DNA of 64,000 nt from Planctomycetota bacterium (lineage in GTDB: Bacteria; Planctomycetota; UBA11346): the NCBI GenBank assembly GCA_016745075.1, contig JADGDD010000005.1, positions 101,551 to 165,550 on the forward strand. Direction: 5' to 3'. The notes beneath the pieces were generated by a model. That model saw only the letters and a list, made by a program, of their open reading frames with translations, had not been told where the DNA came from and ran no database searches. This document shows positions 17,242 through 27,015 of the stretch, piece after piece. Made by a program: the position numbers and the translations under genes. How positions within the stretch are numbered: the first letter of the stretch is position 1; each line of letters opens with the position of its first letter.

Positions 17242-17272
17242 AAAGGGCGAGACCTTTATGGTCTCGCCCTTT
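17242..17272. terminator. Bidirectional terminator
   Basis: A 13-bp perfect stem (17242-17254 with 17260-17272) with TTTAT loop is flanked by A-run and T-run. It serves araC (plus) and the Ig-like protein gene ending at 17296 (minus). Confidence 0.88.
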
Positions 17273-17295
17273 AAATGTTCTTATAAACAGGCTGC

Positions 17296-18687
17296 TTATA
17301 GGTCTACATCACCACCAGCATCGGCAACATCGTTGTCGATAGAGAAGGTTTGTTTGGAGATGGTTTCGCCAACATTTCCAGCAACATCTGTTGCTTGAAT
17401 TTTAATGCGGCATTGGGTGCTGTTAATTTCTGGAATGCTCCAAGAATAGGTGGTGGTGCCAGTGGCAAGGCCTTGAGTAATTTGTTCCCATGTGTCTGGG
17501 CCAGATTGGTAATAAATATTGATAGAACTGTCTGAGAGGCGCATGTCTTCAACGCTGAAGTTAATGGCCACAACATCGTTTTTGTTAAAAATATTTTTAC
17601 CAGAACCATCTGTGGCAAGAACGCCAGAGTCGCTTGATAGGGAAATCGCTGGAGCAGCGGTGTCTACCAAGATACGGTGTAGGTTATCGCGCTTGCTTGC
17701 TGGGCGTGGGTTGGCGTTACCAACAATGTCGATAGCAAGGATGCTCAGCATGTACTCGCCATCATTTGGAGCTTGCCACATAACCGATTCAAAGTTTTCG
17801 TCTGGGCCAGCGTTTACCACAGGGCCTTCGCTCCAGTTTTGACCTTCATCAGTACTAAAGAATAATTGAGAGCTATGCACGGCAGCCGCAGGGCCAGCAT
17901 CTTTTACGCGAGTTTGAATAGCAACGTCGCGGGTTTGGGTGGTGTCTGGGCCGAGAATATTTCCGTGTGGGGCAGCGCCATCAACAATAATGTTGCCGTG
18001 TTCGTTATCGGCTTTGTTCAGTACTTTGTCGTAGGCCTCAATAATAATGCGGCCTTCGTTGCTCATATCTGCTGGGGTGGTCCAAGTGTATTCGCCGCTA
18101 TTAGGTAAACCGGTTGCAATGATTTCTGGCTCAGCAGTACTGCTGCGTGCCCAGTAGAGGTTTACTGGCTTTGAGTGCAGATTGTCATCAGTGACGTTCC
18201 AAGTAATAACATAGGTTTGGTTTGTGCTGAGAATTGTACCAACGGGTGGGTTGTTTAAGACAACGGTTGGCTGAGTTCGGTCTACAATAAATTCATTTCT
18301 ATGTTTGCTGTCTGCGGTTGGTTGCGGGTGAGCAAAACCACTGATTTCAATAATGCGGAAGTAGGTGCGCCAGTGTCCTTCTGGTGGAGCCCAAGTAATG
18401 GGGGTGGTACGGCTGAATTCGAGTGGGTGTTTTTCCCATGCGCCCCATTGTGCCCCATCAAAGCGTTGATACCAAAGTTCACGTGTTTTGACCTGTTCGT
18501 CATCACGAACCTTTTTAAAGAGTAACTCGGCTTTATTGGTCAGACCAACGTTGGTGCCATCAACAATTTGCTTTTCTTTTTGTTGAGTCTGCTCAGCAGC
18601 GTGCAGGCTGCCAAGGGCGCTGCTGCCAAGAAGGGAAAGGGCGGTTAAAGAAGCAACGACGGGCAGAGCAAACGCGGATAGGCGCAT
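17296..18687 (-). CDS. Secreted protein with repeated Ig/fibronectin-like domains
   Basis: This 463-aa protein has a signal peptide (1-~30, ending LHAAEQ) and then about four beta-sandwich-like repeats. Each has a segment such as VDRTQPTVVLNNPP, VDGAAPHGNILGP or VDTAAPAISLSSDSG followed by a DVAGNVGE-like end, typical of bacterial Ig-like repeats in surface proteins. No enzymatic domain or anchor is visible. A role in adhesion or envelope structure is likely but unproven. Confidence 0.8.
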   Translation of the reverse strand: MRLSAFALPVVASLTALSLLGSSALGSLHAAEQTQQKEKQIVDGTNVGLTNKAELLFKKVRDDEQVKTRELWYQRFDGAQWGAWEKHPLEFSRTTPITWAPPEGHWRTYFRIIEISGFAHPQPTADSKHRNEFIVDRTQPTVVLNNPPVGTILSTNQTYVITWNVTDDNLHSKPVNLYWARSSTAEPEIIATGLPNSGEYTWTTPADMSNEGRIIIEAYDKVLNKADNEHGNIIVDGAAPHGNILGPDTTQTRDVAIQTRVKDAGPAAAVHSSQLFFSTDEGQNWSEGPVVNAGPDENFESVMWQAPNDGEYMLSILAIDIVGNANPRPASKRDNLHRILVDTAAPAISLSSDSGVLATDGSGKNIFNKNDVVAINFSVEDMRLSDSSINIYYQSGPDTWEQITQGLATGTTTYSWSIPEINSTQCRIKIQATDVAGNVGETISKQTFSIDNDVADAGGDVDL

Positions 18688-18815
18688 AGATTCTCACTTG
18701 GGTATTGGAGGTGAAATGACGGGCGTCGCGCCATAGGGCAGCGCCACTTTAGAACGGATGCATTTAAGCGAGTTTTTTCTTGTGGTCAAACGGTAAGCTT
18801 TGCCTCTGAGTCGTG

Positions 18816-19604
18816 TTAGTCACCGCTCATTTCACGAATAAGGTCGAGGCTGTCTTTGATTTTACCAGTTTCGTTCACGGTCGTATCAAATTGTAAGTTA
18901 ATAATGGGTTTGTGCGGGTGGTTGGTATGAAGAACAACTTGTTCGTTGTAGACCTTAGATTCAATAGTGGCAGTGGGATCTTTTGCTGTAGCAATCAATA
19001 AAAGAGCACCGTCGTTAATTTGTCGTTGCTCAAAAGTCCAGAGTTGTCCACTGTAGTCAATCTTGCTAACTGAAAGACCTCCTTCAGGAATACTGTTTTC
19101 AGGACAAGAAAGGCGAACGATTTCGCGTAAGTTGCCAAGTTCATCTGGGCGTACAGCAGAAGAGAAGAGGTAGATATCTTGATAGCGTTTTTCCGGACGA
19201 CTTAAGACATCGGTCGCATTTTCTGGAACTGCGTCTACAGCGACATCTGGGATAATCGTCCATGTTTCTGCAAGTTCGATCGCTTCAAAGTCTGGGTCAC
19301 TCAGATAAAACCACATGCGGCGAGTAACGGTGCCGGAAGCGTTTGTATTTGAGACCTTGAAGTCAATGGTCGTGGACTCATGTGGCAATAAGAAATGTGT
19401 GGCAAGGCTCAGGCGTTCGCAGGAACACGATTTATCAACATATGCGATGCGGACTGCCCGATCATGTGGGTTGGTGAGGGTCAGCTGCTTCTCGAAGAAT
19501 TCATGTTCACGATACACGGGAATAGTGGCTGCTGTTTCTTCGGCAGACAAGGTGGAGCTGAGAACGGCACCGAGCATAAGTGCGATACGAAGTGGGGGCA
19601 TCAT
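18816..19604 (-). CDS. DUF1573-like exported protein
   Basis: The start at 19604 (MMPPLRIALMLGAVL) gives a clean signal peptide ending near LSAEE and a 262-aa protein; the frame is open to an ATG at 19664, which would add 20 residues. The mature part has a beta-sandwich with the DUF1573-like region FEKQLTLTNPHDRAVRI followed by the SCSC motif. DUF1573 proteins are exported, of unknown function, and common in PVC and Bacteroidetes genomes. Its C-terminal half is not assigned. Confidence 0.75.
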   Translation of the reverse strand: MMPPLRIALMLGAVLSSTLSAEETAATIPVYREHEFFEKQLTLTNPHDRAVRIAYVDKSCSCERLSLATHFLLPHESTTIDFKVSNTNASGTVTRRMWFYLSDPDFEAIELAETWTIIPDVAVDAVPENATDVLSRPEKRYQDIYLFSSAVRPDELGNLREIVRLSCPENSIPEGGLSVSKIDYSGQLWTFEQRQINDGALLLIATAKDPTATIESKVYNEQVVLHTNHPHKPIINLQFDTTVNETGKIKDSLDLIREMSGD

Positions 19605-19704
19605 GACCTGAGTATGCTGGGCAAGAGCAGGAAGCAAAGTCCAGAGTAGGGAGAAAGCATGCATGTGTCATAAACGCTACACTGGCTCAAAGGTTCAGAA
19701 AAAT

Positions 19705-20265
19705 CTATGGAGAGAGTGTTTGTTTCCATGCTTCGCGGCGTTCAGCTCGTTTCTTTTGGCTTCGTTGAACCCAGCGATAGGTTGGCAGATAGACTAGAAC
19801 TGCGCAGATACCGCCAATTATGCCGCCGCCAATAAACATGGCAATGGTGACGTCTAGTAATTCGGTGAACAAATAAATGGTCCCGTCCCAAATGCCCAAC
19901 TCTCCTACTCGTTGCCAAGTATGGGCCATTTTATCAAAGGTTAAGGGCTGCCCGTAGATAGGTGCCCCTAGTCTGTTCTCAAGAAAGTACATGGGTGCCA
20001 TCGTTAGTGGATTGGAAATCCATACAGGTGGAATACTGGCCATCACATTGCCGCGAAAAATCCAACAACATGCTGCTGCTACCACCATTTGAATGCCAAC
20101 AATAGGAAGCCAGCCAATAAAAAATCCGATGGCAATGCCAAGGGCAATGCGGTGTGGGGTATCTTCTATGGTGCTGACACCACGGCATATTTTGCGCCAC
20201 CAATAGCCCCATTGATGGGTACGAGGGGCAGTGCTTGGAGCTGGTGACGGGAAGAATTTTGGCAT
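19705..20265 (-). CDS. DUF2062 family membrane protein
   Basis: This 186-aa protein matches the DUF2062 pattern: a basic N-terminus, then DTPHRIALGIAIGFFIGWLP, a second membrane helix and the conserved VWISNPLTMAPMY segment. A third hydrophobic helix lies near 135-160, and the C-terminus is very basic. Function is unknown. It lies 10 nt downstream of bioD and is probably co-transcribed with it. Confidence 0.88.
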   Translation of the reverse strand: MPKFFPSPAPSTAPRTHQWGYWWRKICRGVSTIEDTPHRIALGIAIGFFIGWLPIVGIQMVVAAACCWIFRGNVMASIPPVWISNPLTMAPMYFLENRLGAPIYGQPLTFDKMAHTWQRVGELGIWDGTIYLFTELLDVTIAMFIGGGIIGGICAVLVYLPTYRWVQRSQKKRAERREAWKQTLSP

Positions 20266-20275
20266 AGGATTATGG

Positions 20276-20950
20276 TTAGCAGTGTTGGGCTAAAACGGCA
20301 GCTGCAAGCGCTTCGGCATGGTCATCATCATCCTTGTTCCAAGGTGTTGTATACAACACGAGGCAGTTTGTGAGTGCTTCAAGTTCACTTTTTACGGTAC
20401 GAATTGCCAAACTTTCATGATTGACCTGCTCATGTTCGTTAACGACTAAACCAAGTATAGGAATGGAGTTGGCGCGTAGAAAGGCAACCGTTAAACAGGT
20501 ATGGTTTAAGGTTCCTAAGTGCGGGCGTGTGACTAAAAGCACAGGTAATTTGAGGCTGTGAAGCAGCGGGATGATTGTTTGTCTGTTGCTACAGAGCGGT
20601 GCACATACGCCTCCAGCGCCTTCCAGAATCAGGTCATGATCTCCTTGGCATGCTTGCGCATTTTTTATGAGTTGCTCAAGCTTTACCGTTGTTTCGGCTG
20701 CTGCCGCTGCGAGATGTGGTGAGGCTGCCTCAGAAAATTCGAATCCACAGAGGGTTTCAAGCGTTTGTCCATTATCAAGGTAGGGAAGCAGTTGGTTCGT
20801 ATCATCAGCATGGCCATCTTGCCAGTCACCACAGGCAACTGGTTTATGCATCCATACTGAGCGTCCAAGTAGGCGGAGCCCTCGTACCAGAAGCTGGTGT
20901 ACATGTGTTTTGCCAACGGCGGTGTCCGTACCTACGATTGCTACATCCAT
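20276..20950 (-). CDS. bioD: Dethiobiotin synthetase
   Basis: This 224-aa ATP-dependent enzyme closes the ureido ring of biotin precursor. The P-loop is GTDTAVGKT (7-15), followed by KPVACG, the DTNQLLPYL region and EGAGGVCAPL. All fit BioD rather than related CobB/Q synthases. No other bio genes are in the window, so the pathway is scattered in this genome. Confidence 0.93.
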   Translation of the reverse strand: MDVAIVGTDTAVGKTHVHQLLVRGLRLLGRSVWMHKPVACGDWQDGHADDTNQLLPYLDNGQTLETLCGFEFSEAASPHLAAAAAETTVKLEQLIKNAQACQGDHDLILEGAGGVCAPLCSNRQTIIPLLHSLKLPVLLVTRPHLGTLNHTCLTVAFLRANSIPILGLVVNEHEQVNHESLAIRTVKSELEALTNCLVLYTTPWNKDDDDHAEALAAAVLAQHC

Positions 20951-21109
20951 GCTTGGATCATCTGGGATTTAGCTGGATGGCAATGCTTGCTCTGTCTTGT
21001 GGTGAGACAAAAAGCGTGTGCAACTCTCAACGAGCTCTGATTTGAGCCGCACTTGTTTACGTAGGGTGCCTTGTATGCTTGATTCAGCTTTTACTGAAAG
21101 GATTTGTCT

Positions 21110-22240
21110 ATGAATACCCGTCTGCTTCTACCCGCTGTCGTTTTTCTGGTTTCTGTTTGTGCGCCTGTGTGGGCTTTAGATGTCTCTTTGGATGATCTGG
21201 AAGATACCATTCAAGATGCACCGAAAGAGCAGGCCGTTCCAGGAGAAAAGCCAGAGAAAAAAGCGAATGGCCGTTATGTAGACCAAGGGCCGTGGTTGTA
21301 TCCAATTGAAGAGAGCCGAGACAATTTCATTTATGTAGATGACAGTGGAAGCAAAGTGTTGGGGCCATTTAACTATGCATATCCGTGGTCCGAAGGGTAT
21401 GGTTTGGTTGAAACCAAGGAGGGTAATTACCAACTCATAGACAAAACTGGCAAAGAAACTTTAGAGCTGCCAGAAGGTGCTTGGTTTGCAGGTGGCTTTT
21501 CCAGTGGTTTGGTTCCTATTGCATGGGACCGTAATGATCAAGGCTTCATGAACCATAAAGGAGAGGTCGTTATTAAAGGGTTGATGAAAGCGTTCCCTTT
21601 CCAAGGTGACTTTGCAGAGGTGGCGAGTAAAAGAGGTGATAAGCAGGTTATTAGTCGCGCAGGTAAAGTGCTGCAAGCAAAAGCACCGCAGTTCCGCAAG
21701 TATGCCTTAGATATTCCTATGGCCGCCTTTAAAAGCTCTGCCAATGGTAGTTATTATTTTATGAGAGATGATGGCCGACAACCTTTTAATAATAAAATGT
21801 TTGAAGAAGTTGGGAACTTTAATGAAGGTGTATGCCCAGTAATGACAGGGAAAAACAAAAAAACAGGTCAACGAGAATGGGCTCTATTTACTATAGAAGG
21901 CAAAGTGGTTCCTAAAAAGAAACGCTATATGCGCATGGGGAATATGCATCATGGACGTGCTCCGGTTATGATTGCAAGTAAATGGGGCGCTATTGATGAA
22001 AAGGGCAAATTGAAAATTAAATGTACCTATAGCTCTCTTGGCGAATTTCATGAGGGCCTTGCTCCATTTTATGATGAAGCAGCCGGTGCTTATGGCTATA
22101 TCAATACCAAAAATAAAGTAGTGATTAAGCCACAATTCGGAAATGCAATGCCATTCAAACATGGTGTTGCAGAAGTTGAGCACGAAGGTGTTCCATCTTT
22201 GGTGAATACCAAGGGTGATATTATTTGGCCAAAACAATAA
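21110..22240 (+). CDS. WG-repeat exported protein
   Basis: The ATG at 21110 follows AAAGGA and gives 376 aa with a signal peptide (1-~24, ending VWALD). The rest consists of WG-type repeats: short beta motifs such as YPWSEGYGLVET, FSSGLVPIAWD, FNEGVCPVMTG, HHGRAPVMI, FHEGLAPFYD and FKHGVAEVE, separated by about 35-45 residues. Such repeats form beta-propeller-like structures. The function is not known; a surface or periplasmic binding role is inferred. Confidence 0.86.
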   Translation: MNTRLLLPAVVFLVSVCAPVWALDVSLDDLEDTIQDAPKEQAVPGEKPEKKANGRYVDQGPWLYPIEESRDNFIYVDDSGSKVLGPFNYAYPWSEGYGLVETKEGNYQLIDKTGKETLELPEGAWFAGGFSSGLVPIAWDRNDQGFMNHKGEVVIKGLMKAFPFQGDFAEVASKRGDKQVISRAGKVLQAKAPQFRKYALDIPMAAFKSSANGSYYFMRDDGRQPFNNKMFEEVGNFNEGVCPVMTGKNKKTGQREWALFTIEGKVVPKKKRYMRMGNMHHGRAPVMIASKWGAIDEKGKLKIKCTYSSLGEFHEGLAPFYDEAAGAYGYINTKNKVVIKPQFGNAMPFKHGVAEVEHEGVPSLVNTKGDIIWPKQ

Positions 22241-22263
22241 TTATAACGAGGCGGTAGAACGCT

Positions 22264-22851
22264 CTAAAATAATTCGCAGCCGCACTTGCTCAGTAATGTT
22301 GTAAGTGCGAGCAACGGTAAGCCAGTAATGGCGCTATGGTCATCACTGGCAATTGTCTCAAATAAACCAATGCCCTGACATTCGAGTTTATAAGCACCAG
22401 CGCAGTTGTAGGGTTGGTCGGCTGCAACATAGCGTGTCAGTTGTTCACGAGTGAGTGTACGCATGGATAAAGTCGTGATGTCCGTATGTTGGTGCATTGC
22501 TCCCTGATAACAGACCGTTACTGCGGTAATGAGTTGATGGGTGCGGCCAGCAAGAAATTCAAGTTGATTAACAGCTTTTTCTGCGTTGCCCGGTTTACCA
22601 AGAATGCGTCCATCACAGTGGGCTAATTGGTCAGAACCAATAACAACGGCATTTGGTTCTGTTTGAGCAATACTCTCTGCCTTTAAACGTCCCAAGGTTT
22701 CTGCTAGTTCACGTGGAGCAAGCCCTGCTGTTTTCAGTGCGTCCTCATCACAATCTGGTGCTCGTTGCTCAAAAGGTAAGCCGAGTCGTTCCAATAATTG
22801 ACGACGATAGGGGGAAGTGCTGGCCAAAATGATGTTCGGAAGAGTAGGCAT
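22264..22851 (-). CDS. Maf-family nucleotide pyrophosphatase
   Basis: This 195-aa protein has the N-terminal ILASTSPYRRQLLERLG motif and the SDQLAHCDGRILGKPG segment of the Maf/YceF/YhdE family of house-cleaning pyrophosphatases. The SDQ form is the variant seen in YceF (7-methyl-GTP type), whereas dTTP/UTP enzymes have SD[TS]. Subfamily assignment is an inference from that residue. It is convergent with the WG-repeat gene. Confidence 0.88.
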   Translation of the reverse strand: MPTLPNIILASTSPYRRQLLERLGLPFEQRAPDCDEDALKTAGLAPRELAETLGRLKAESIAQTEPNAVVIGSDQLAHCDGRILGKPGNAEKAVNQLEFLAGRTHQLITAVTVCYQGAMHQHTDITTLSMRTLTREQLTRYVAADQPYNCAGAYKLECQGIGLFETIASDDHSAITGLPLLALTTLLSKCGCELF

Positions 22852-22916
22852 ACTCGGAATCGTTCTATTATGGCGATGAATGCAAGCAGGGAAGAAATTA
22901 CGACGTTCTTTCTTAG

Positions 22917-22945
22917 GTGGACAATTAGTATATAATAAGTATGTT
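22917..22945 (+). promoter_or_regulatory. Candidate promoter of the duplicated secreted-protein gene
   Basis: TGGACA (22918-22923) is followed after 16 nt by TATGTT (22940-22945), with an alternative TATAAT at 22931-22936. The 15-mer GTGGACAATTAGTAT here also occurs at 62758, with TATGTT at the same distance. Confidence 0.4.
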
Positions 22946-22973
22946 CATTTTTTTCCTAGAGAAGGACTTGTGT

Positions 22974-25900
22974 ATGTTTAATAGATTCTTGTTTCTCCTG
23001 TCTGTCAGTGTCCTGTCCGTTATTAGTGCTGAGGAAGGAAACCGTTTAGCGGCTTTAGACGACTTGACGGCCTACCTCAGTAAGCCACTGCATCCGCATT
23101 GTGCTGCATTTAACTTTGATATCTTCGACTTTCCGCATGAGCCAGGTGCGGGATTGCGATTAGAAAAAGTGGAAGCAGCAGGTGCTTTTGTCGATCTTGA
23201 GCAAGATTTTGCTGGTAAAATTGTTGTGCTCGTAGAAGTGAATGTAAAAGAACGGCATAAGGCTTGGGCCTTGGAAACAGAGGAGGCTATGCCTACTGCA
23301 GTAGTGGCATACCAACGTTTGCATGCTGAATACGCGGATAGCGGCGTTGAATTTTTAACAATATGGTCTTTGCAACGGAAACAGTCAGTAGAGGAACAAC
23401 GAGCAGAGGCGCTTGCTTATGTCGCACAAACAGGTTTGCCAGGAACCGTGCTCTTGGATGCGAAGAAGTCTGGAAAAGTAAGTCGTAGCAAGAGTGCATT
23501 TGGTGATTATGCCAAGAGTTATTTGCCTGGCCATCCCCCTGCTAATCAGGTCTTAGTACGCCAAGCAGATGGTCTCTTGGTGTTTAAAGGGAGAGAAAAT
23601 GATTTAGGATTCAGTTACCACCTTATGCGCCACGTTTTAGACCGTTTGTTAAAACCAGACTATGAACAACAGGTCCGTGCAGATTTCCCACAAAAATCCC
23701 GACTACTTCCTTTTGTTGAAGATGGTGAACAAGGGTTGGTCTATCGCGATGATTTTGAAAGCTATGCTGATAGCCACACCTTTAAATTAGAACCACGATG
23801 GGGATATACCTATACACGGCAAAGCCGCATTGGTTTGAGGCCAGAATTAGTTGCTGGGGCAGGCCGTGATGGTTCACAGGCGGTGCATGTTGGTCATGCT
23901 TATAATTTTTTGAGTGTACAGCCTTACGCTTTAAAGCATCATCTGCCAGTACCGCTTGTGGACGGTGAATTGAGTTTTTATATACGACGCGGCCAAGGAG
24001 TTCGCCGTAGAGATCCAAGTGGGTATCGTAATGTCCCAGGTGCAACTTTATTTCGATCTTTTTGCATTGGTTTTGGTCAACCAGAATCGTATATGCCAGC
24101 AGGCCACCTGATGGGAACTGGCCGGTGGCTGGAAGAAACCTTTGTTACAACATTTCGTGTGGATCAGCCGAGCGCTGTTACGTATGCGAAAAATGCTTGG
24201 CAACAGGTACGGGTAAAATGTCAATCTGGTCAAAAAGCAGAGGTGTTTGTTGATGGTATCGCCATTGGTCGGTTACAGTCAGAAAGTCTTTCGTGGTTTG
24301 GTCTCCGTTTACATGATGTTGGCAAAACGTGTTACATAGATGATGTTGAAGTACGCTACGCCAACCCTTCTGCGCATATGCGCGCAGCACTAGCAGATGC
24401 AGCATATCCACAGTATGAACCGGTGAAGCCATTTTCAGACGAACTTCAAGCGTTTATGACAAGAGAATATACCCCATTGCTGATTGGAGCACAGAGAAAA
24501 ACTCTTGCAGAAGGGCATATCCCACGCGCAGATGTTGGCTATCATAGACCACCGTTTCTTACATTTGATAGCCCTCTTCCTGCTGAATCTTTACTGCTAG
24601 AAAATTTAGAACAACCAGGCCAATTAGTTGATGTCATTGAAAAACATCGCGGTCAGCTTATTTGGATTACTCGTTTGCGCAAAGGTGATCACGGGAATGA
24701 AAAAGCGATTCGTTCTCGGACAGCTTTACGCAGCCCAACCGTTTTTAACCGTGTCTATCAATTAGCCAAAGAATATAAAGATAAAGGTGTGGTAATCATT
24801 GGTGTAGCTGCGGTAGATGGTGGTCATAGAGATATTACCACTAGTTACGAAGAACGTATTATAGATGGTATGGAAACGGTTTTGGCCAGCCAAGACTTTT
24901 TTGCTGAAAGTGGTCTGCCCAAAAATAAAATTATTTATGGTGCTTATTCAGAAGTGTACGACATGATTGTTGGTGAGCGTTTTCCAAATCAATTGCGTTA
25001 TTGGAATCAGAGTATGCGTGGTAGTTTTGCACGTGGCGCATTCGCTGGAATGGGAGCAGATACTATTATAGATACAGAGGGGAATATCGTTTATCGGGGT
25101 AGCGGTCCAGATGGAATGCAATATTGGAAAGCGCGTTATGTCTTAGATCGTTTGTTAGACCCTGATATGGAAATTGCCTGTCGCCAAGAATTCAGAAATC
25201 CAGAGCTGCCTTATTATCGCTCACCTGTATTACCACAGCAAATTGTGCAAGAAGACGGATTGACTTATCGTGATGACTTTGAATCGTATGACAGCACGTA
25301 TGATTTTGGCTTACAGCCACGCTGGGGATTCACCTATGCGAATTATCCAAATGAACATACCGCGGCCCTTTTCTCGAAAGCGGGTCGAGATCATTCACAA
25401 GCAATTTTGTTAAATAATTATCAAGAAGCGGATAAATTTTGTGGTAATAAAGCCGGAATGGTTGGGGCGAGCCATCGCTTGCCAGTGCCGCTTTCAGATG
25501 GTCATATACGATTTTATATAAAACGTGGTGTGCATGTGAAAAATTTCGGAGGGCCTCCCGCTTATCGTTTTGCTCTGTGTCTCTATAATGAAGCCGGTCA
25601 GCCATTAGAAGCGCTTACAACCTATGGTGATTGGAAGAAAGAACATTTTATCCTAGCTGAGCACGAAGCCGCCATCAAATGGGGATATCGTTTCCCTAAA
25701 GCGGTGAATGCTGAGACCATTATAGTTAAGAGTGAGGAAGTTATGGATGCTGATGCGTGGCAACAAGTTGATGTTATCTGTACTCCAGAGCAACCCATAC
25801 GAATAGAAGTAGATAGTGTGCAGATTGGCGAGCTTTCAGGGACTGCTATAAGTACCGTTGAATTTCGTCAAGAAACATGGAGCGGCACGTGGTTAGATGA

Positions 25901-26021
25901 TTTTGAGGTTTTCTACCGTGGTCAGGGGGAAGACTTGCGTAATGCTCATCAAGCAGCAGAGGCCGTAACGTTGCAAGGCTTACAAGAGGCGTGGGAAAAA
26001 GAAGTTTCTGAAACCCCGTGA
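22974..26021 (+). CDS. Large internally duplicated secreted protein, thioredoxin-like plus lamin-G-like domains
   Basis: The ATG at 22974 follows AGAAGGA and begins with a signal peptide (MFNRFLFLLSVSVLS...ISAEE); the earlier ATG at 22941 lacks a binding site. The 1015 residues form two homologous halves. Each has a thioredoxin/redoxin-like module without a CxxC, a LDRLL-P-D linker, then a beta-sandwich domain starting RDDFESY and containing PRWG(Y/F)TY and AGRD-SQA. The sandwich resembles lamin-G/DUF1080-type folds that bind glycans. Biochemical function is unknown. It may act in extracellular polysaccharide handling, but this is inference. Confidence 0.78.
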   Translation: MFNRFLFLLSVSVLSVISAEEGNRLAALDDLTAYLSKPLHPHCAAFNFDIFDFPHEPGAGLRLEKVEAAGAFVDLEQDFAGKIVVLVEVNVKERHKAWALETEEAMPTAVVAYQRLHAEYADSGVEFLTIWSLQRKQSVEEQRAEALAYVAQTGLPGTVLLDAKKSGKVSRSKSAFGDYAKSYLPGHPPANQVLVRQADGLLVFKGRENDLGFSYHLMRHVLDRLLKPDYEQQVRADFPQKSRLLPFVEDGEQGLVYRDDFESYADSHTFKLEPRWGYTYTRQSRIGLRPELVAGAGRDGSQAVHVGHAYNFLSVQPYALKHHLPVPLVDGELSFYIRRGQGVRRRDPSGYRNVPGATLFRSFCIGFGQPESYMPAGHLMGTGRWLEETFVTTFRVDQPSAVTYAKNAWQQVRVKCQSGQKAEVFVDGIAIGRLQSESLSWFGLRLHDVGKTCYIDDVEVRYANPSAHMRAALADAAYPQYEPVKPFSDELQAFMTREYTPLLIGAQRKTLAEGHIPRADVGYHRPPFLTFDSPLPAESLLLENLEQPGQLVDVIEKHRGQLIWITRLRKGDHGNEKAIRSRTALRSPTVFNRVYQLAKEYKDKGVVIIGVAAVDGGHRDITTSYEERIIDGMETVLASQDFFAESGLPKNKIIYGAYSEVYDMIVGERFPNQLRYWNQSMRGSFARGAFAGMGADTIIDTEGNIVYRGSGPDGMQYWKARYVLDRLLDPDMEIACRQEFRNPELPYYRSPVLPQQIVQEDGLTYRDDFESYDSTYDFGLQPRWGFTYANYPNEHTAALFSKAGRDHSQAILLNNYQEADKFCGNKAGMVGASHRLPVPLSDGHIRFYIKRGVHVKNFGGPPAYRFALCLYNEAGQPLEALTTYGDWKKEHFILAEHEAAIKWGYRFPKAVNAETIIVKSEEVMDADAWQQVDVICTPEQPIRIEVDSVQIGELSGTAISTVEFRQETWSGTWLDDFEVFYRGQGEDLRNAHQAAEAVTLQGLQEAWEKEVSETP

Positions 26022-26097
26022 TATGTAATCACTGCTTGCTGAGGAGAAGCGTCTTCTGCTACTTGTCGCTTCAGAACATCTCCATACTGTTGCTATC

Positions 26098-27015
26098 ATG
26101 ACAGACATTCATTTCGGCGACTTTTTTTACCGACTGATACGCGAACGTGGCATGACTATGCAAGAGTTTGCTCAGCGGGCGGGAACAAGTGCAAGTACGC
26201 TTTCTCGTTTGCGTACGGGTAAACGTGTGCCTAAAAACCTGCCGGTAGATGCGTGGGCAGAGGTCCTGCAATTATCAATAGAAGAACGTGAACAATTACA
26301 AGAAAGCATAGAACTGGCGCAGGCTCCAACTTCATTGCGTAAACGTATCGCTCATGCAGAAGCATTAGTGGCATCAGAGCGTGTAGAGCGCGAACAGGTG
26401 GAAGAGCAGTATAATACCTACAGACAAACTCATCATTATTTTGACGGGTATTGGCTGGCCTATAATTATTCTTTTTTAAATGATGGCCGTTTGTATAGAA
26501 GCCTCGTCCATATATCTGGTAGTGATGTGATGTGGTTAAATAAAGATAACGGCGCAATCCAGTATAATTATCGAGGCACCATAGAAATGCTTGGTGACAA
26601 AATATTTGTGCGCCTACATGAAGAACACAGTGATACCGAATATGTGCAGGTGACACTTAATTCTTTATTTAACATGAATGCCCCAGTGCTCCTTTATGGG
26701 TTGGCTTCTGGAATCTCTGCAAAAAACATTCGCCATCCTGTTTCATTCCCCGTGTCGAGTCGTATGGCATTGGTGTATATTGGTGATGAAAAAATGCCGC
26801 GTAATCAAGCACAGCAATTTCAAGAGATAGAAGATAGTCTTGGTGCTTTCATACCATCGGGCATTGTCCCCTTTTACCCAGAGCAACTTGGTTCAGATGA
26901 AGGGTTACGAACCTGTCTAGAATTACGGCCCAAAGAAGACCTTGATGCGGTACTTATTCGTCTACTTGATAACCATATAGACCCCAGCGAAACGGTCCTC
27001 TGGGCAGGGTTCTAA
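26098..27015 (+). CDS. HTH (Xre-type) protein with coiled coil and unknown C-terminal domain
   Basis: This 305-aa protein begins with a lambda-repressor-type helix-turn-helix (~7-65: MTMQEFAQRAGTSASTLSRL). A charged coiled coil follows (~80-115). A ~190-residue alpha/beta domain with motifs FDGYWLAYNY and LVHISGSD is not assigned; it may sense a ligand. No ribosome binding site is obvious. The stop overlaps the convergent DUF1461 gene by 4 nt. Confidence 0.72.
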   Translation: MTDIHFGDFFYRLIRERGMTMQEFAQRAGTSASTLSRLRTGKRVPKNLPVDAWAEVLQLSIEEREQLQESIELAQAPTSLRKRIAHAEALVASERVEREQVEEQYNTYRQTHHYFDGYWLAYNYSFLNDGRLYRSLVHISGSDVMWLNKDNGAIQYNYRGTIEMLGDKIFVRLHEEHSDTEYVQVTLNSLFNMNAPVLLYGLASGISAKNIRHPVSFPVSSRMALVYIGDEKMPRNQAQQFQEIEDSLGAFIPSGIVPFYPEQLGSDEGLRTCLELRPKEDLDAVLIRLLDNHIDPSETVLWAGF

